This document shows, in pieces, positions 1 through 7,146 of a stretch of DNA of 64,000 nucleotides (the stretch's first letter is position 1; every line of letters begins with the position of its first letter). The stretch spans positions 1-64,000 of the forward strand of contig NZ_FNEX01000013.1 of assembly GCF_900100435.1 (NCBI RefSeq), written 5' to 3'. The position numbers and the translations under genes were made by a program. The notes under the pieces were generated by a model. The model was not told the DNA's origin and searched no databases. It saw only the letters and a program-made list of their open reading frames with translations. The DNA is from Pedobacter sp. ok626. GTDB lineage: Bacteria; Bacteroidota; Bacteroidia; Sphingobacteriales; Sphingobacteriaceae.

Positions 1-293
1 TAGGTTTCAGATTGAGCGTCGAATGCTTGTCGCAAAGCCTTTTGTACATCGGTTCTAAAGCGATAAACCATGGTTCCATCATAAAAATCTGTGATGACCC
101 CGTATGCATCTCGCCGAAATTGTTCTGCCAGCGTACTGGCGATCCCAAATTGAGTTGCTGCTTTGTGTGTGTTTTTAGTTTGCTGTTTTTTTGTCAACCT
201 GGATTTGGCTGTAACCACTTGCATATTGCGATATTTCTTATAAACAGCAGGTCCTACTATGCCTGTCAGGAATTTTCCGTCAAATTTTGCCAT
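1..293 (-). CDS. hypothetical protein, 3' end beyond the window
   Basis: An open frame of at least 97 codons starts with ATG at 293 on the minus strand and runs off the left edge without a stop. The product begins MAKFDGKFLTGIVGPAVYKK and is basic, with many Lys, Arg and Gln in the first 45 residues and no signal peptide or membrane segment. It resembles short Bacteroidota hypotheticals of unknown function, but I do not recognise a named family. A good promoter lies directly upstream (327-357), which supports the frame as a real gene. Base composition resembles the neighbouring accessory genes. The function is unknown, and I would not infer one. Confidence 0.65.
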   Translation of the reverse strand, partial: MAKFDGKFLTGIVGPAVYKKYRNMQVVTAKSRLTKKQQTKNTHKAATQFGIASTLAEQFRRDAYGVITDFYDGTMVYRFRTDVQKALRQAFDAQSET

Positions 294-326
294 GATCTAT
301 ATGTTTTTTATAAATAAACATCTGAG

Positions 327-357
327 CTAAGATAGCGTTCGGATAGCGTACTACAAA
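327..357 (-). promoter_or_regulatory. sigma-ABfr-type promoter with tandem operator-like repeats
   Basis: Read on the minus strand, TTTG (357-354) is followed by exactly 19 bases and then TATCTTAG (334-327), close to the Bacteroidota consensus TTTG-N19-TAnnTTTG. Two direct copies of GATAGCGT (331-338 and 342-349, plus-strand reading) lie 11 bp apart, one helical turn, across the spacer and -7 box. That placement would suit a repressor. It drives the gene starting at 293. Confidence 0.5.
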
Positions 358-388
358 ATTTAAAGTTAAAAAAAATTAAAAAAGGATC

Positions 389-422
389 ATACTCCATATT
401 TTTATAGAAAAAGATGGAGTAT
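389..422. repeat. inverted repeat in a gene-poor spacer
   Basis: ATACTCCAT (389-397) and ATGGAGTAT (414-422) form a perfect 9-bp dyad with a 16-base loop. The 300-752 stretch contains this dyad, the promoter at 327-357 and the terminator repeat at 594-682. I see no convincing gene in it: the short open frames between 414 and 628 have no recognisable product. The dyad may be an operator or the stem of a short transcript. Confidence 0.35.
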
Positions 423-593
423 AGTTGCTGTATACTTGGACTATACTTGGAGTATTACACTACTCAGACCGGTCGCTGTCTTATCCGTGTACAGACCATA
501 GGAGTGTATGTCTTATATTACCTCTTTGTTTCAAGGTGCCAAATTGGCTCCTTAAGATTTTTTCGCTCTTCGTTCCCGAGTTCAAACATAAAA

Positions 594-682
594 CACCTAT
601 CGGATGGGAATTAGTGCAAAAATTGTAAATAAAAAAGCCTGAGATCGTTTGATTTCAGGCTTTCTCTTGGTTTTGATACCAT
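594..682 (-). repeat. dispersed terminator repeat, copy A
   Basis: This is copy A of a repeat seen also at 28937-29053 and 54973-55087, with partial copies near 15900 and 41602. Shared blocks, in plus-strand order, are CACCTATcGGATgGGAATT, an AAATTGTA block, an AAAGCCTGA...TCAGGCTTT hairpin and GGTTTTGATACCAT. The left block ACTCACCGAATCA of the other copies is not present here. The repeat lies downstream of the minus-strand gene ending at 753. Confidence 0.6.
634..663 (-). terminator. intrinsic terminator of the DUF1579-like gene
   Basis: AAAGCCTGAGATC (634-646) pairs with GATTTCAGGCTTT (651-663) as a 13-bp stem with one G-U pair and a four-base loop. On the minus strand the stem is followed by a run of six T (plus-strand A631-A636 overlap the stem base). 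It sits about 90 bases past the stop at 753. Confidence 0.75.
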
Positions 683-752
683 CTTGTCGGAGAACAACTC
701 AGCTTATTCTAAACTTACGGATATCTCGGGACTCTGTCTCGGGGGTTGCTCA

Positions 753-1274
753 TTAGATCTTCTTTAAACGCATTTCGAAGTTTTTTATCCATGTGGCTCC
801 TTTATCAGTGGATATTTCGCCGATTTCGTACCAATCGCCATTATCTATAGCGAGGGTATATTTTACCATGAACTTGGGATTATCCATACTCCATGTATAA
901 CCTCCATTATCCTTTACTTCCGGCGTAGTATCGGTTATATAGCCCATACCTGTCATTGCCGTGAACCTATACTGCTTTTTGAAGACATCATAAGTTAAAT
1001 AGGCCAATGCATCATGGATTGGCTTTTTACTTTCTTTATCATTACCATTTCCTTCAATCATTAAAACACCTCCGTCAAATTTAGGAGTTACCAGTTCGGT
1101 CTGATCGAAAAAGTGCTTTTTTCCGTCCTGCAAAATCATCCAGCCTTCACCTTTCCATTTGCCGGCGAAGATTTGTAATCCTTTCATTTTTTCGTGTTGA
1201 ATAGCAGCAGGGTTCTGTCCGAAAACAGTTAAGGCACAAAAAGTTATTAGGGTGCTTAATAATACTTTGATCAT
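753..1274 (-). CDS. secreted DUF1579-like protein
   Basis: A 173-residue protein with a Sec signal peptide (hydrophobic residues about 4-19, likely cut near VFGQ). The mature part reads LQIFAGKWKGEGW...HFFDQTELVTPKFDGGVLMIEGNG, the pattern of DUF1579/lipocalin-like beta-barrels that open with an 'aGtWkgeg' strand. Members are exported proteins of mostly unknown ligand. It lies downstream of an AraC regulator on the same strand with a gap of about 60 bases, so it may be co-transcribed with the VOC-AraC pair. The stop is followed by a strong terminator. No catalytic motif is visible, so a carrier or sensor role is only a guess. Confidence 0.7.
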   Translation of the reverse strand: MIKVLLSTLITFCALTVFGQNPAAIQHEKMKGLQIFAGKWKGEGWMILQDGKKHFFDQTELVTPKFDGGVLMIEGNGNDKESKKPIHDALAYLTYDVFKKQYRFTAMTGMGYITDTTPEVKDNGGYTWSMDNPKFMVKYTLAIDNGDWYEIGEISTDKGATWIKNFEMRLKKI

Positions 1275-1334
1275 ATCGTTTTTTTTTATGAAGGTAGAAA
1301 AATGAAAAAAATAAAATAGTGTAAAAAAACGACA

Positions 1335-2120
1335 TTATACGATTTGTTGGTGGTCTATCAGATCTATGTATTTAAAAAAATCTTCTAGTTTATACTGAGC
1401 AATATTCCGGAATGATTTATAAAAATGTGAAAGGTCTGTATAATCATGATCAACGATCATTTCATTTTGATTCTGTTGCTTAAAATAGAGCTGAAGAATT
1501 GCATGCCTTAATTTTTTAATCTGAGAAAATTGCTTGATACTCATCCCTGTTTCCTGTTTAAATACTCTTTGTAGTTGCCTTACACTTAAACAGGCTAGAT
1601 CGGCCAGTTCGATAATGGAAGTCTTACCCTGGTCTGAAACGACCCTGTTTGTAACCAGATTAATCCGTTCATGGGGCTGATAACCGATTTCTCCCTTCCA
1701 GTCTAATAATGCAGCATTCAGGAGTCCCTGGATATCCATCTCTGCCGAGATTTGTCCAATAAGGTCTTTCTGCCAGCTGTGCCAGTCGGCTGGGGGATAA
1801 AGCAAACGTTCATTTAACAGCTCTGCTACTGGTGCAGCGCAAAGCCATTTGGAGTGTCCTGGTTTTAATCTGATACCTGCATATATTGCATCCGGAAAGA
1901 CATCCACCGTGAATTTCGATGTTGAGGTCCCTTTAAATGCAATGAATTCTTGATTGATCGCCATGAGTTTGATGAAAACCAGCTCGCAGCAGCCATGGGG
2001 TAAAACAATATGCGGTATTGGTTTAGCGGATTCAGACTGACTGGCAGGAATAATAAACTTCCAGTAGCATTCAACCTTATCCTGAAGAGCGGGGGCAGGG
2101 AGGTATTCTTTATAGATCAT
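1335..2120 (-). CDS. AraC-family transcriptional regulator
   Basis: 261 residues. The N-terminal half (about 1-140: YLPAPALQDKVECYWKF...HIVLPHGCCELVF) matches the DUF6597-type ligand-sensing domain common in Bacteroidota AraC proteins. The C-terminal half (about 155-255) carries two helix-turn-helix motifs, including TSIIELADLACLSVRQLQRVFKQETG. Its ATG overlaps the stop of the VOC gene upstream by one base (TAATG), so the two are translationally coupled. It probably regulates the VOC gene and the DUF1579-like gene downstream. The effector is unknown. There is a long Gln- and Asn-containing stretch (KQQNQNEM) near the second helix-turn-helix, but the domain length is normal. Confidence 0.85.
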   Translation of the reverse strand: MIYKEYLPAPALQDKVECYWKFIIPASQSESAKPIPHIVLPHGCCELVFIKLMAINQEFIAFKGTSTSKFTVDVFPDAIYAGIRLKPGHSKWLCAAPVAELLNERLLYPPADWHSWQKDLIGQISAEMDIQGLLNAALLDWKGEIGYQPHERINLVTNRVVSDQGKTSIIELADLACLSVRQLQRVFKQETGMSIKQFSQIKKLRHAILQLYFKQQNQNEMIVDHDYTDLSHFYKSFRNIAQYKLEDFFKYIDLIDHQQIV

Positions 2121-2554
2121 TAATTTTCAGCGTGTAATCCAATTCTGTTTCCTTCGGAGTCCATAATTACGGCAATAAATCCCGGCGGAATTTGCATTTT
2201 AGGTGCAATAATTTTTCCTCCTGCCAGCTCTACTTTGTCAAGGACTGTTTGAAGACTTGGACTTGCATTGATATAAATTAACGTGCCTTGCGATGAGGGG
2301 CTATTCCTTTCTGATTTCGACAATACACCAGTAACCCTCCCTGAGGTTGCTTGGATTACATTTGGATTATACGGAAAGAAAACACTTTCGTCATTTCCAT
2401 CAGTTCTCTTAATCATTTCAATATCTAAAATGGTTTCGTAGAAAGTTTTTGCTCTTTCAATGTCGGATACAGGAATTTCAAACCATGTCAGGATGTTGGT
2501 TTCTTCGTCAATTTTTCTTAATAGTTGTTTGCTTGTTTCCATGTTTTTTAACAT
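2120..2554 (-). CDS. VOC-family (glyoxalase/bleomycin-resistance fold) protein
   Basis: 144 residues with one VOC domain: WFEIPVSDIERAKTFYETIL near the N terminus and GFIAVIMDSEGNRIGLHAEN at the C terminus. VOC proteins bind a metal through His/Glu and act as lyases, dioxygenases or binding proteins. Here the last metal-ligand position is the Glu or His of GLHAEN, but the substrate cannot be deduced. A second in-frame ATG (METSKQ, residue 5) is an alternative start. The next gene (AraC type) overlaps by one base, a classic operon. A Crp-like palindrome lies 56-71 bases upstream of the start. Confidence 0.85.
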   Translation of the reverse strand: MLKNMETSKQLLRKIDEETNILTWFEIPVSDIERAKTFYETILDIEMIKRTDGNDESVFFPYNPNVIQATSGRVTGVLSKSERNSPSSQGTLIYINASPSLQTVLDKVELAGGKIIAPKMQIPPGFIAVIMDSEGNRIGLHAEN

Positions 2555-2586
2555 CTGCTTATTTATTTTTTGTTCTTTACGAAGGT

Positions 2587-2625
2587 CAAAAATATGTATG
2601 ATCTAATCCTGTGACAATCGTCACA
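2587..2625 (-). promoter_or_regulatory. promoter with Crp/Fnr-type palindrome
   Basis: TGTGAC-AATC-GTCACA (2610-2625) is a perfect dyad of the Crp/Fnr class. On the minus strand it is followed by a -7 box TATTTTTG (2594-2587), a full match to TAnnTTTG. The palindrome covers the expected -33 region, so binding should decide promoter use. The Crp/Fnr gene ends four bases away (2629) and is the obvious candidate regulator. The same motif recurs at 5300-5315. Confidence 0.6.
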
Positions 2626-2628
2626 AAA

Positions 2629-3201
2629 TTATACAGAGGTTCTTCGTTTTCTTATCCTGCTTAATGTTTCCCTTGCTACGCCAAGAAATGATGCTAATTG
2701 TGAAAGTGAAACTCTTTGTACCATGTCAGGATGGTTGACTTCTAAGTAGTTTAAGCGGTCCTGAGCTGAATAAAGCTTGAATAAGGTTGAAAATTCTTCT
2801 TGTTTTGATGCGAACATACGTATACAATTACGTCCTAATGCTTCTATTTCGTTTGATTGTTTTGCAGCTTTAAATAATTTCTGTTTGTCAAAAATTACGG
2901 CTGCTAATGGTTCACAAGCAATGATATTAAATTCTGATTTTTCTCCGCTACCAAAGCTGTTGATATTTGTTGCGATGTCATTTTCAAAGAAGAACGCTGT
3001 GTTTTTCTGTGCTCCGTCAATTTCATAATAACTTTTACAGTATCCCGAGTCAATATAAAATAAAGAATTGCAGATGTGTCCTTCATGTAGTAAAAATTCA
3101 TTCTTCTTATACTGTTTCTTTGATAATGCAGGCTGCAGCAATTCCCAGCTTTCCTCAGAAAATTCAGTTAGCGAATGAATATATTTTAAAAGATTGTCCA
3201 T
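2629..3201 (-). CDS. Crp/Fnr-family transcriptional regulator
   Basis: 190 residues. The N-terminal cyclic-nucleotide-binding-type beta-roll (about 20-115: KNEFLLHEGHICNSLFYIDSG) is followed by a long helix and a C-terminal winged helix-turn-helix with SLSQLASFLGVARETLSRIRK (about 164-185). No cysteine cluster for an Fe-S centre is visible, so oxygen sensing of the FNR type is unlikely. The ligand is unknown. Perfect or near-perfect TGTGAC-N4-GTCACA sites occur just past its stop and in front of the sulfur operon at 5365, so it plausibly controls both. The gene is 69 bases downstream of the SDR gene on the same strand. Confidence 0.88.
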   Translation of the reverse strand: MDNLLKYIHSLTEFSEESWELLQPALSKKQYKKNEFLLHEGHICNSLFYIDSGYCKSYYEIDGAQKNTAFFFENDIATNINSFGSGEKSEFNIIACEPLAAVIFDKQKLFKAAKQSNEIEALGRNCIRMFASKQEEFSTLFKLYSAQDRLNYLEVNHPDMVQRVSLSQLASFLGVARETLSRIRKRRTSV

Positions 3202-3270
3202 TTATAATCAGGGAAGAGAGGGGTAATTTATATAAATAATAGGGAGTAAGCAAATCGTATACGTTGGCGA

Positions 3271-3864
3271 TTAAGGTTTAATTACGTGTCCGGTTACTTT
3301 ACCAAAGAGGCTTTTGCGGAACATAAATTCCAACTGTCTCATTGTAGTTGGAATTTCTCCCGGGAAGTAAGGGAAGTACTGTGGCGAGTTTTCGATAACG
3401 GTTGGACTAACCGCATTGATACGGATGCCGTTTTCTAATTCAATAGCGGCTCCGCGAACAAATCCTTCTACAGCGCCATTAGCTGCTGATGCGTTAGCAA
3501 AGTTTACTTGGGGTTCGTGTGATAAGGCCCCAGTAATTAAGGTAAAGGAACCTTTAGGATTGATGTATTTCTGACCAATCAGCACTAAGTTTATTTGTCC
3601 CATCATTTTACCTTCTACACCTTGTCTGAATGTAGTATCATTCAATTTGGCCCATGGCCCTACAAATGTGGGGCCTGCTGTTGAAATTAAAGCATCGAAT
3701 GGCCCTGCTTGTTGGAACATATTTTCGATAGATTCCGTAGAAGTGATATCCGCATTGATGTCAGCGCCTTGCGAAGCTACTTTGATTATTTCGTGCTCGC
3801 TTTCTAAGGCTTTTACTAAGTGTGTACCCATGGTGCCTGTTGCACCTACAATAATGATTTTCAT
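3271..3864 (-). CDS. short-chain dehydrogenase-like protein without the YxxxK motif
   Basis: 197 residues with an intact Rossmann start (IIIVGATGTMGTHLVKAL, GxxGxxG at about 7-12) and the SDR block RINAVSPTVIENS. Where classical SDRs have YxxxK the sequence reads FANASAANGAVEGFVRGAA, with no Tyr and no Lys in register. The C terminus is short. A small group of SDR-like proteins (PRK07578 type) also shows this pattern, so it may act through another residue or only bind NAD(P). It follows the flavoprotein gene by 19 bases and belongs to the 5017-3271 operon. Confidence 0.8.
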   Translation of the reverse strand: MKIIIVGATGTMGTHLVKALESEHEIIKVASQGADINADITSTESIENMFQQAGPFDALISTAGPTFVGPWAKLNDTTFRQGVEGKMMGQINLVLIGQKYINPKGSFTLITGALSHEPQVNFANASAANGAVEGFVRGAAIELENGIRINAVSPTVIENSPQYFPYFPGEIPTTMRQLEFMFRKSLFGKVTGHVIKP

Positions 3865-3883
3865 GATTTTCGGTTTTATACTG

Positions 3884-4795
3884 TTAAAATTGTTCTACGA
3901 TGAGTTTCTTACTGGCTGATATCCCGGCGGTAGTTCCCGTTGCAACGGCATTGGCAACTGTTCTCATGCGATTGGTATTGTCGCCACAGGCATAAACACC
4001 ATCAATTGAGGTTTCCTGAAAACCATTTACCCTTATATAGCCCTCTTCAGTTGTTTCGCATCCTAAAGATTCTGGAATAGCGCAGTGTTGTATGAATGGT
4101 CGTGGTGAATACAAAGCGGTTAGGGGAGATTTCGTCCCATCAGTGAATTCTAAGTTTTGGATATATCCTTCAATCTGATCTAATTTTTTAATTTCCTTTT
4201 CAACAATTTGTATGTTGTGGGATTTAAGTTTTTTTACCTGCTCTGCGTGCAGGGTCGATTTTCCGTTAGTATAGATGGTTAGATCTTTTGTCCAATTTGC
4301 AATCATTTTAGAAAATTCATAAGCATATTCACCATTGGCCAGGATTCCTGTTTTAGTATTGCGAACTTCATAGCCATGGCAATAGGGACAGTGGATGGCT
4401 GAAATGCCCCAACATTCAACAAAACCTGGTATTTTTGGCATTATATCTTTTATGCCAGTGGCAAAAATTAGTTTTGTTGCTTCAAACATTACTCCTGTGT
4501 CGGTTGTAATCTCAAATCCATTTTCAATTTTACTGGCAGTCGATGCCAATCCATTATAGAAACTTACGGTTTTATATTTTTCAACTTGTTGCTTTCCTAA
4601 TGTAGCTATGCCTTTGGGCGTATTGCCATCCTGTGTTAGAAAATTGTGAGAATGGGGCGTTTGGGCATTGGCCGGCTTTCCGCTGTCGATGATTAAAACC
4701 ATTTTCAATGCCCTGCCTAATGCCATTCCAGCGGCTAGTCCTGCATAGCTTCCGCCAATAATTATGGCGTCAAATTTTTTATTGTTTGTGCTCAT
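3884..4795 (-). CDS. thioredoxin-reductase-like FAD/NAD(P) oxidoreductase
   Basis: 303 residues with an N-terminal FAD Rossmann motif (AIIIGGSYAGLAAGMALG, about 10-27), a central NAD(P) domain and a second FAD motif near the C terminus (GVYACGDNTN). The redox motif is CPYC (residues 136-139, in HCPYCHGYE) at the position of the CxxC in thioredoxin reductases. Proteins of this short-tailed kind reduce small disulfides or act as ferredoxin/bacillithiol-related reductases, but the partner is unknown here. The start abuts the stop of the small membrane protein gene (4796). The SDR gene follows by 19 bases. Confidence 0.85.
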   Translation of the reverse strand: MSTNNKKFDAIIIGGSYAGLAAGMALGRALKMVLIIDSGKPANAQTPHSHNFLTQDGNTPKGIATLGKQQVEKYKTVSFYNGLASTASKIENGFEITTDTGVMFEATKLIFATGIKDIMPKIPGFVECWGISAIHCPYCHGYEVRNTKTGILANGEYAYEFSKMIANWTKDLTIYTNGKSTLHAEQVKKLKSHNIQIVEKEIKKLDQIEGYIQNLEFTDGTKSPLTALYSPRPFIQHCAIPESLGCETTEEGYIRVNGFQETSIDGVYACGDNTNRMRTVANAVATGTTAGISASKKLIVEQF

Positions 4796-5017
4796 TTAGT
4801 TGCTGTCTTTTGCTTTAAACTGACGAAGGATAAAATCTACTAAGGGAACTCCAACAAAAACTATCCAAGGCACTAATGCTATGGTTAAAATAAATGTTCG
4901 TTGGTATAATGCTAGTGCATTTAAAGCTTTGCCAAAAAGGAATAGAAAAAGGGTGATTGAGGGGTAAATGACTAACCAGATTTTTAAGGAAGCCATTAGT
5001 TTCATTTTTGTTTTCAT
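4796..5017 (-). CDS. small two-helix membrane protein
   Basis: 73 residues with two hydrophobic segments (about 11-29, SLKIWLVIYPSITLFLFLFG, and 43-63, LTIALVPWIVFVGVPLVDFIL) and a Lys-rich C-terminal tail. It resembles unnamed small inner-membrane proteins found beside oxidoreductases in Bacteroidota. It is first in an operon with the flavoprotein and SDR genes. Upstream lie a -7 box and direct repeats (5049-5112) fitting an AraC-type activator. No function can be assigned. An alternative start at codon 5 (MKLMASLK) is possible. Confidence 0.65.
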   Translation of the reverse strand: MKTKMKLMASLKIWLVIYPSITLFLFLFGKALNALALYQRTFILTIALVPWIVFVGVPLVDFILRQFKAKDSN

Positions 5018-5048
5018 ATTGTTTTCTTTTTGAAATAATTTGATAGAA

Positions 5049-5112
5049 CAAAAATACTTCGGCTCAAAACCTCAGGGATAGGACAAAAATGAAGATGGAT
5101 AGGACTTATTTA
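5049..5112 (-). promoter_or_regulatory. promoter with 21-bp-spaced direct repeats, copy 1 of flanking repeat
   Basis: On the minus strand a -7 box TATTTTTG (5056-5049) precedes the 5017 gene. There is no good -33 box. Instead GATAGGAC occurs at 5077-5084 and 5098-5105 (plus-strand reading), 21 bp apart or two helical turns, and a weaker GATAGAAC at 5042-5049. Such spacing suits an AraC-family activator. The block 5077-5112 is repeated at 9009-9041, at the end of the AraC gene. Confidence 0.45.
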
Positions 5113-5131
5113 AAGTTTATTTGCCATCCTG

Positions 5132-5251
5132 ATGGTTGTGGCATCCATCTCCATATCAATTGGCACAGTAACAGGCATATTAGGTGCTGGAGGTGGGTTT
5201 TTATTGATTCCAACCTTAGTGATTTTGATGGATTTACCGATGAAAAAATGA
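5132..5251 (+). pseudogene. remnant of a TauE/SafE sulfite/sulfonate exporter
   Basis: A 39-codon frame begins ATG GTT GTG and reads MVVASISISIGTVTGILGAG followed by GGFLLIPTLVILMDLPM. The G-x-L-GAGGGFLxIPxLV pattern is the hallmark of TauE/SafE permeases, normally about 250-270 residues. Codons upstream of the ATG continue in frame with hydrophobic residues (SLFAIL), so this is an internal piece, ended by an early TGA at 5249. Intact relatives usually sit in the same operon as the persulfide dioxygenase and YeeE genes, which here begin 113 bases downstream. I read it as a deletion remnant. Confidence 0.7.
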
Positions 5252-5299
5252 TGGCAACCAATTAAATTTACATAGGAGAATAGCAATTAATAGAGGCTG

Positions 5300-5344
5300 T
5301 GTGACAAAGGTCACCGTTTCTAATTAGATAAAGACGCAACTTTG
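5300..5344 (+). promoter_or_regulatory. Crp-like site and promoter of the sulfur operon
   Basis: TGTGAC-AAAG-GTCACC (5300-5315) is a near-perfect dyad matching the site at 2610-2625. A -7-like box CAACTTTG (5337-5344, one mismatch to TAnnTTTG) follows. There is no TTTG at -33. The dyad centre is about 42 bases before the expected start site, the classical class II activator position. The ATG at 5365 is 20 bases past the box. The 5018-5364 spacer also holds the pseudogene and direct repeats listed above. Confidence 0.6.
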
Positions 5345-5364
5345 ATTAACAAAATAAATAAACG

Positions 5365-6789
5365 ATGATTATAGAACAAATTTATACCGGATGTTTGGCA
5401 CAAGGTGCTTATTACATCGAAAGCAATGGCGAAGCGGCTATTATAGATCCTTTAAGAGAGGTACAGCCCTACTTGGATAAAGCCAAGAAAAACGGTGCCG
5501 TGATTAAATATGTTTTTGAAACGCATTTTCATGCTGATTTTGTCTCCGGTCATCTCGATTTATCTAAAAAATCAGGAGCTCCGATCGTTTACGGCCCAAC
5601 CGCGAAACCAGATTTCGAATTCATTTCTGCAAAAGATGGACAAGAATTTAAACTGGGAGACGTTACCATCAAGGCTTTACATACTCCTGGACATACCATG
5701 GAAAGTACTTGTTATTTATTAACAGACCAAAACGGGAAAGATACAGCACTTTTCTCTGGCGATACGCTATTTATTGGCGATGTTGGCCGCCCGGATTTAG
5801 CCCAAAAAATAAATGGTGAATTAACTCAAGATATATTGGCAAGTCACTTATACGACTCGTTGAGAAATAAAATTATGCCTTTGGCTGATGATATTGTGGT
5901 TTATCCCGCACATGGCGCAGGTAGTGCTTGTGGAAAAAACATGAGCAAAGAAACCACTGATTTATTAGGTCATCAAAAGCAAACCAATTATGCTTTAAGG
6001 GCAAATATGACCAAAGAAGAGTTTGTTAAAGAAGTAACAGCGGGTTTATTACCGCCACCGGCTTATTTTCCGTTAAACGTGATGATGAATATTCACGGAT
6101 ATGATAGTATAGATAAAGTTTTAGAACGAGGACAACATGCTTTGGAACCAGCGGCTTTTGAAATGGTGGCCAATGATTCTGGTGCTTTGATTTTAGATAC
6201 CAGAGATCCCCAAATTTTCGCTCAAGGCTTTATTCCAAACTCCATTAACATTGGTATCGATGGAAATTTTGCGCCTTGGGTAGGTACCATGATACCGGAT
6301 ATTAAACAACAGATTCTATTGGTAACCGACGAAGGCCGTGAAGATGAAGTGATTACCAGATTAGCCCGGGTTGGTTACGATTTTACCATTGGCTACTTAA
6401 AGAATGGATTTAAAAGTTGGAAAGATGCTGGAATGGAAATAGATCTTATTCCCAGCATCACTGCAGCTGAACTGGCTACCATTATGGAGAAAGAGGAGGT
6501 CAACTTAATTGACGTAAGAAAAGAGAGCGAATACCAAAGTGAGCATGCGGAAATTGCGGAAAACCTTCCTTTAGATTTTATCAATGATGCGATGTCTAAA
6601 ATAGACAAGAGCAAAACCTACTATGTGCATTGTGCTGGAGGCTATCGTTCAATGATTTTCAACTCTACGTTAAGAGCCCGGGGTTTCGATAACCTAATTG
6701 ATGTGGCAGGTGGCTTTAAAGCCATACAAGACACTGGAAAAATAAAAACCACTGCCTTTGTTTGCCCATCAACATTAAAACAAAAATAA
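5365..6789 (+). CDS. persulfide dioxygenase-rhodanese fusion (MBL fold)
   Basis: 474 residues. The N-terminal metallo-beta-lactamase domain (about 1-240) has THFHADFVSGH (His54, His56, Asp58, His63), the signature of ETHE1-like persulfide dioxygenases, which oxidise glutathione or other low-molecular-weight persulfides to sulfite with one mononuclear iron. Two rhodanese domains follow. The first (about 265-350) lacks the catalytic Cys (LLVTDEGRED). The second (about 370-465) keeps it (HCAGGYRS). This architecture suits sulfane-sulfur detoxification in the cytoplasm. It heads a plus-strand operon with a rhodanese, UspA and YeeE halves. A Crp-like promoter lies directly upstream. Confidence 0.92.
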   Translation: MIIEQIYTGCLAQGAYYIESNGEAAIIDPLREVQPYLDKAKKNGAVIKYVFETHFHADFVSGHLDLSKKSGAPIVYGPTAKPDFEFISAKDGQEFKLGDVTIKALHTPGHTMESTCYLLTDQNGKDTALFSGDTLFIGDVGRPDLAQKINGELTQDILASHLYDSLRNKIMPLADDIVVYPAHGAGSACGKNMSKETTDLLGHQKQTNYALRANMTKEEFVKEVTAGLLPPPAYFPLNVMMNIHGYDSIDKVLERGQHALEPAAFEMVANDSGALILDTRDPQIFAQGFIPNSINIGIDGNFAPWVGTMIPDIKQQILLVTDEGREDEVITRLARVGYDFTIGYLKNGFKSWKDAGMEIDLIPSITAAELATIMEKEEVNLIDVRKESEYQSEHAEIAENLPLDFINDAMSKIDKSKTYYVHCAGGYRSMIFNSTLRARGFDNLIDVAGGFKAIQDTGKIKTTAFVCPSTLKQK

Positions 6790-6800
6790 TAATTTTAAAA

Positions 6801-7121
6801 ATGACAAGTAGTTTTTTTTCAAAAAGCGAGCGTGATTTGGACGGGGTCCAATTCAAAAGCGAATTCGAGAGTGCGGCAGATAAAGTTTTATTAGATGTTC
6901 GCACACCTGCTGAATTTCAATCTGGCAATCTCCCAAAATCTGTAAATATTGATTTTATGGGGGCGGATTTTAAAAACAAAATGGAAAAGCTAGATAAATC
7001 TAAAACTTACTTTGTGTATTGCAGAAGTGGTAACAGATCTGGTCAAGCGGTTTCTATGATGAATAAACTTGGTTTAACTTCCTTTAACTTAGTTGGAGGT
7101 ATTGATGCCTGGCCTAAATAG
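6801..7121 (+). CDS. single-domain rhodanese
   Basis: About 106 residues from the ATG at 6801 (MTSSFFSKSE). An upstream ATG at 6762 would overlap the preceding gene and add a non-conserved Lys/Ile-rich tail, so I prefer the later start. The rhodanese domain covers LLDVRTPAEFQSGNLPKSVN and the active-site loop YCRSGNRSGQA, with Cys as the sulfur-accepting residue. It would transfer sulfane sulfur between thiols and feed or drain the dioxygenase encoded just before it. The UspA gene follows by 25 bases in the same operon. Confidence 0.9.
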   Translation: MTSSFFSKSERDLDGVQFKSEFESAADKVLLDVRTPAEFQSGNLPKSVNIDFMGADFKNKMEKLDKSKTYFVYCRSGNRSGQAVSMMNKLGLTSFNLVGGIDAWPK

Positions 7122-7146
7122 CTGATGATTTTCTAAAGACAAAAAC

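Noticed and set aside
414..628. Two overlapping short open frames (66 and 67 codons)
   Set aside because: They overlap each other and a dyad and contain no known pattern. The composition is not coding-like, and they run into the terminator repeat.
5132..5251. Functional small membrane protein
   Set aside because: Upstream codons continue the TauE pattern without a start, and the family signature is interior. A remnant explains it better.
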